Program-made: the position numbers and the translations under genes
Notes under the pieces: model-generated
What the model saw: only the letters and a program-made list of their open reading frames with translations
Told to the model about the DNA's origin: nothing
Databases searched by the model: none
Assembly: GCF_034190915.1 (NCBI RefSeq)
Contig: NW_026947486.1
Location: 25,145,344-25,209,343, forward strand
Origin: Cavia porcellus
Lineage: Eukaryota > Chordata > Mammalia > Rodentia > Caviidae
Reading direction: 5' to 3'
Length of the DNA: 64,000 nt
Part shown: in pieces, positions 60,060 through 64,000 of the stretch
How the letters are laid out: every line of letters begins with the position of its first letter
Numbering within the stretch: the stretch's first letter is position 1

Positions 60060-60694
60060 ATGTATATATTTTAAGTTAAAATTTTTTATTAATGTATCAT
60101 ATGCTTTATTGTCTGCCTTACTGACTTTTCTCATTAACTATCAAATAAGAGGGCTTCTACAGTATCAAATATTCTTAAACTTTTTATTTTAATATACAAT
60201 GTTTTGAATAGTTTCAAATGTAACATTTTATAGAGTTGTTGCCCAGAGCCTCAGAATTTCATCTGCTTAGAACCCATAGGAAGGAATATTAATGGTGTAT
60301 TAGCCATTTCATCATATCGTTTCAAGCTTTTGGTGGACTAATATGATTTGCAAATAGAAAAGTGTGTCCATGGGAACAGTGCAGTGATTATGCATATCAT
60401 CTTCTTTCCATTTTGTTCCCTTTACACTTTTGATTGTTGCACAGCACAAATATCCTGAAATTGGCTTCAAAATGTGACCTTCTCTGTCAGCATCATTTGG
60501 AGTCTTTAATTTTGCCTTTTGTGGTGTATTTTATTTTATAACTTAAAACACATAAAAGTATAAAGAATAGCATACCAAACACCCATACAAACCACCCAAA
60601 GTTCTCAATTACTGACATTTTATCACCTTTATTTCAAATCTGAGTTAATAAAAGTGATATAAAAGCAATTATAATACTATCCTGACACCCCCAC
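60060..60694. other. Unassigned A/T-rich DNA
   Basis: No gene or repeat is confidently recognised. 60540-60650 has the feel of an old interspersed repeat but cannot be placed. It is one of the few stretches that could be ancestral single-copy sequence. Confidence 0.4.
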
Positions 60695-60960
60695 CCAGTT
60701 TTGCTTTCTGTGACTGAAGTTACCTGTGCTCAAATACAGTCTGAAAAGATAAAATGGAAAATTCTAGAAATAAACTATTCATCAGTTTTAAATTACATGC
60801 TGTTCTGTGTAGTGTGATGAAATCTTGTATCATCCTTCTCCTGCTGGCCTGTGGTGTGAATAATTCCTTTGTCCAGCATATCCACACTGAAAAGATTACC
60901 TGACAGTTACTTAGTAATTATCTTGGTTTTTATAATTTACACAGAATCATAAAGCTTACA
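60695..60960 (-). mobile_element. Tigger-like DNA transposon fragment
   Basis: GTTTTGCTTTCTGTGACTGA, then ATGGAAAATTCTAGAAATAA and TAGTGTGATGAAATC, is the same family as 8383-8888 in opposite orientation. Only one end and part of the interior remain. No transposase frame is present. Confidence 0.6.
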
Positions 60961-61129
60961 TTCAAGTCATCCTTATTTTACTTTGGGCCCAATGTACATG
61001 AGTTGTAATGTAAAGGAGGATTCAAGGCATAAAACACCAAAGAACAGGTTAACTCTGGTGCAATGCAGCAATATTGTAGTATAAAATGGATTTTCATGGC
61101 TTTAGGCATTCACTAGGTGTCTTGAAATT

Positions 61130-61889
61130 TATCCCCTATGTGTTCTTCTAATATACTCATGGGGACTACTGTAAGCAATTAAGTCAAGGTGCTTTTTAAT
61201 TACAGAAATTGTTTCAAACTACAGTATATACATGAGTATTGTTGTATAATACATGATTATATTATTATGCAACTTGCTTTTTCACTTAATGTTAGTATAG
61301 ATTTAGCTTATTTCTTTTTTCTTTTTATTTATTTATTTTGGTACCCAGAATCAAAGTCAGGGCCTCAAGCTTGCTAGACAGGCACTGAGCTACTTACCAC
61401 TGAGCTACCTACCAGGCCCTCAGCTTATTTCTTCTAATTGCTATATGATACTTTATTGTAGGGCTATACCACATTTTATTTATCTATTAATTTATTAAAT
61501 GAGGTACACATACTATACAATTTTACACTATTGTAATGTTCAAATGAACATATTAGGATATTCTCCTTGTTCACTCGTTGGAGAGCTCCTATGAGAAATT
61601 ACTTGGGGACAATCTTAATGGGTGATGTTTTACATTAATAAATAGTACCAAATTGCTCTTTAAAGTGGTTCTCAATTTATAATTTTATCAGAAGTATATG
61701 AGAATTTGAGAAGTATATGAAAATTTGTGTTATTTCACATGGCCTGTATTAGAAGACCTAAAATTTTCCCACTGTGATGAAAAATGATATTTTATCACTT
61801 TATTTATATCATCTCATATCTTATGAGATTATCTTTTCATTTGGTTTTCTATTTCTATGATATTATTTTAATCAATTATCTTCTTTCTC
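61130..61889 (-). mobile_element. Very old minus-strand L1 3' end
   Basis: Antisense fragments such as CCAAATTGCTCTTTAAAGTG and the surrounding A/T-rich DNA resemble ancient mammalian L1 ORF2 C-termini. An ID SINE lies inside. The match is weak and no frame survives. Confidence 0.5.
61317..61421 (-). mobile_element. ID-type SINE with a 12-bp target duplication
   Basis: Perfect flanks AGCTTATTTCTT lie at 61305-61316 and 61422-61433. On the minus strand the tRNA-derived unit has a duplicated A-box segment (two copies of GGTAGNNAGCTCAGT-like sequence), then a B-box and a (AAAT)n tail. Confidence 0.9.
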
Positions 61890-62225
61890 TGTTGAGTTTT
61901 TTATTTTAAAGAGATTAAAAGAAAAAACAATAAAGAACAAAACAATATAAATGACATAGTATTTCAATACAAGCTGATAGGAAATAACAGTAGTCACTAT
62001 ACTGCACATTGTTATCTTCAAAATAGTTGCTCAAATTACAAGATATAGGCATGAAAAATAGATTAAACAATATAAGCAATCACAATTTCTTTTGCTGAAC
62101 TAATAGGATTAATAGAACAATTACCTTTGCTATCTTACATGTGTATATATATATATATATATATATCTTCCTTCTTAGCTGTCTTGCATATATATATATA
62201 TTTACCTTTCTTTTTAGTTGTCTTG

Positions 62226-62268
<43 letters not shown>

Positions 62269-62936
62269 ACCTTCGTTCTTTTCTTTTTCCCCACCCAGTT
62301 GCTTTTTTCCTTTTGAGCCATTCCATTCTATTTCATATCTATTGTACCTTTTGGATCTTATTTAATCTTTCAGTTTACTACATGAGGGAAATAATACAAT
62401 GTTTACACATGTGAGTCTCATTTATTTCACTTATGATTACAATCTCTAGTCGCATCCATTTACCTATTAAAGCCTTGAGTTTATTTTTCTTGGTGCCTGA
62501 GTAGTATTCCATTGAATAAAAATATCACATTATTTTATCCTTTCCTCCATTGATGTGCATTTGGATTGTTTTCAAAATCTAGCTGCTGCAAATTGTGCAG
62601 CTATAAGCATGAGTGCACATATGTCACTGTAGTGTGAAGTTTTCAGTTCTTCTAGGAAAATACCCAGAAGGGGTATAGCTGGGCCCAATGAAACCTCAAA
62701 TCCTAGTTTTTTGATGAATCTCCACACAGGTATCCACAATGATTTTACTAGTCTATACTCCCACCAACAATGAAGAACAGATCCCCATAGCCCTGCCAGT
62801 ATATGTTATAGGTTGATTTCTTGATGGTAGCCATTCTTTATGGGGTGAGGTAGAAGCTCAGTGTTGTTTTAATCTGCAATTCTCAAATGACCAGTGATGT
62901 TGAACGTTGTTTCATATTGTCATGGTTTATGTTGGT
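61890..62936 (-). mobile_element. Minus-strand L1 3' end (3' UTR and ORF2 C-terminus)
   Basis: The left end is the A-rich tail in antisense; 3' UTR follows to about 62400, then antisense ORF2 C-terminus. It is interrupted at 62937 by an LTR-like insertion and continues at 63247-63474. Its 3' UTR carries the AT-rich minisatellite at 62141. Confidence 0.8.
62141..62272. repeat. AT-rich minisatellite / (TA)n tracts
   Basis: Three (TA)n runs (about 62143-62166, 62190-62201, 62228-62265) are separated by variants of a unit CTTNCTTNTTAG(C/T)TGTCTTGCA. The first unit derives from the L1 3' UTR text just to its left (CTTTGCTATCTTACATG). It is a composite tandem repeat grown inside the L1. Confidence 0.8.
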
Positions 62937-63246
62937 GGCCCCCAGGCCTTATGCGTTTACACTATGCATCTGTGATTGGTTCATTGTATAGTGCTTGGGT
63001 TGATACTGTCAGTGTTACACCCACATAGGGGTGGAGCCAGGGTGTGATGTAATGGCAGGAGGAAGGCATGTCTTGCTCTCCCTTGCCAGTTTCTGCTTGC
63101 TGTTTGCAGCCGCCGTGAACTGCAGCCCTGCCATGACTCCCTGCCTTGGAGCCAACTGAGTATGGACTGAAACTTCCAAAAAATGTAAGAAATAAACCTT
63201 TCCTTTCCCAACTTTGGGCATCAGGTTTTTGTCTCAGCTACCAGTA
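62937..63246 (+). mobile_element. LTR-like insertion (about 310 bp) splitting an L1
   Basis: The L1 reads through CATATACATTTATTTGCC when this block is removed, with CATAT present on both sides. The block begins TGTCATGG, has AATAAA about 60 bp before its right end, and carries no tRNA boxes or A-tail. That suggests a solo LTR of the ERV-L/MaLR sort, but the right end is not a clean CA; a small non-autonomous DNA transposon is an alternative. Confidence 0.55.
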
Positions 63247-63474
63247 AAGAGTAACTGAACATATACATTTATTTGCCATTTGTATTTCTTCATTTGAGAG
63301 ATGCGTATTCATCTCAGATGCTCATTTTTGAATTGTCTTTAAATTTTGATGGCCTGATATTCTCTTAATTCTTTATATGTTCTTGATAGAAGTCCTTTGT
63401 CTAAGGAACAGTTGCCTTAGATTTTTTTCTGAATTCATGGATTTTGTTTTCACTCTGTTGGTGATTTCTTATTT
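63247..63474 (-). mobile_element. Minus-strand L1, continuation of 61890-62936
   Basis: Antisense ORF2 resumes after the LTR-like insertion (ATTTGCCATTTGTATTTCTT) and ends at 63474, where another L1 3' end begins. Confidence 0.8.
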
Positions 63475-63956
63475 TAAATTTTATTTAAAGAGAAAAAAGC
63501 AAAACAGAAAAAAGGGTAGAAATAGTACAGAATTCCAAAAACCCAAAGAAACCACTAGTTGATAAATTACATACTGTCATCTTAGAAATAGTTGTTCAAG
63601 TTACAAAAGTAAAGCATACAAAGTGGACATTGAAACAGTGAGACTGCAAACAGTTCTGCTCATTAATCCAACAAAAACTTAGTAATATGGTCACCTGTCT
63701 TACACACTTAAACATATATGCAGTTATATCCTTTACAGCGCTTTCTTTTCCTCTGTTTTTACAATACCAATTACACATTTTGAGTTTTACTACTCCTAGA
63801 GTTCTTACTAGAGACACAATGTGATATTTATAAAAATGATTCTTATTTATTTCACTTATGAGAATAGTCTCAGGTTGCCTCCATTTCAATATGAAGGCCT
63901 CAAGATCATCTTTTTTATAGCTGAGTAACATTCCATTGTATAAAAACACCACATTG
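63475..63956 (-). mobile_element. Minus-strand L1 3' end with short 3' UTR
   Basis: The A-rich tail is at 63475-63510 in antisense, then a 3' UTR module directly joined to the end of ORF2. The frame 63952-63596 begins with the ORF2 tail (LYNGMLLSYKKDDLEAF) and reads on into the UTR. It is the same arrangement as 27486-27848. The left end of an ID SINE interrupts it. Confidence 0.8.
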
Positions 63957-64000
63957 GGGTTCGGGATTTAGCTCAGTGGCATAAGTGCCTGCCTTGTAAG
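63957..64000 (+). mobile_element. ID-type SINE, cut by the window end
   Basis: Starting GGGGTTCGGGATTTAGCTCA, the sequence carries a good A-box (TAGCTCAGTGGC) of the ID family. The B-box half lies beyond the window. It is inserted in the ORF2 tail of a minus-strand L1. Confidence 0.9.

Noticed and set aside
62127..62414. 95-codon Tyr/Ile-rich frame
   Set aside because: It is a translation of (TA)n repeats.
63957..64000. A tRNA gene at the right edge
   Set aside because: The A-box is good, but the start matches the ID SINE family, and the insertion inside an L1 fits a SINE; the rest is outside the window.

Overview
This window looks like intergenic DNA from a rodent outside the mouse/rat group. 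It holds no recognisable host protein-coding gene, tRNA or rRNA. Almost everything that can be named is a transposable element: many LINE-1 (L1) copies of very different ages, one proviral-form class I-like endogenous retrovirus, tRNA-derived ID-type SINEs, 7SL-derived B1-type SINEs, a dimeric B1+ID SINE and two Tigger-like DNA transposon remnants. The mix of B1-like, ID-like and B1+ID dimers is the reason for calling it a rodent; the species is not determined. All open frames of any length are decayed L1 ORF1/ORF2 pieces, retroviral remnants or chance frames in GC-rich L1 promoters.

Layout. 1-460 is unassigned. 461-6789 is a minus-strand endogenous retrovirus with two ~350-bp LTRs, a 5-bp target duplication (GTTAT), a tRNA-His-type primer site, gag/pro/pol remnants and no visible env; a 5'-truncated L1 sits inside it. 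6790-9175 holds unassigned A-rich DNA, a Tigger-like element and a dimeric SINE with a (TATG)n tail.

From about 9175 to 50470 one ancient minus-strand L1 can be followed as a series of short consecutive pieces (9175-9342, 27849-29716, 29839-29979, 40587-40880, 49410-49532, 50048-50470). They are separated by later insertions. Block 9343-27848 is a minus-strand L1 that was itself hit by two plus-strand L1s: a rearranged one (11112-16943) and a full-length one (18940-25868). Block 29980-40586 is another minus-strand L1, hit in turn by a further minus-strand L1 (to 37769) and SINEs. Block 40881-49409 is a plus-strand L1 interrupted by a near-full-length plus-strand L1 (42441-49229). A short twin-primed L1 occupies 49533-50047.

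50471-53104 has L1 fragments, two SINEs and about 1.2 kb of unassigned DNA. 53105-60045 is a full-length plus-strand L1 with a 14-bp target duplication; its promoter and ORF1 start are present twice in tandem. 60060-64000 has a Tigger remnant, old minus-strand L1 3' ends, an AT-rich minisatellite, an LTR-like insertion and two ID SINEs, the last cut by the window edge.

All the long L1s share ORF1 (coiled coil plus RNA-binding C-terminus) and ORF2 (endonuclease, reverse transcriptase, cysteine-rich tail), but they carry four unrelated 5' promoter repeat types and modular 3' UTRs. None is intact: each ORF2 has stops, frameshifts or altered catalytic residues. The main interest is the nested history, promoter turnover and unusual rearrangements of this L1 lineage, not a coding system.
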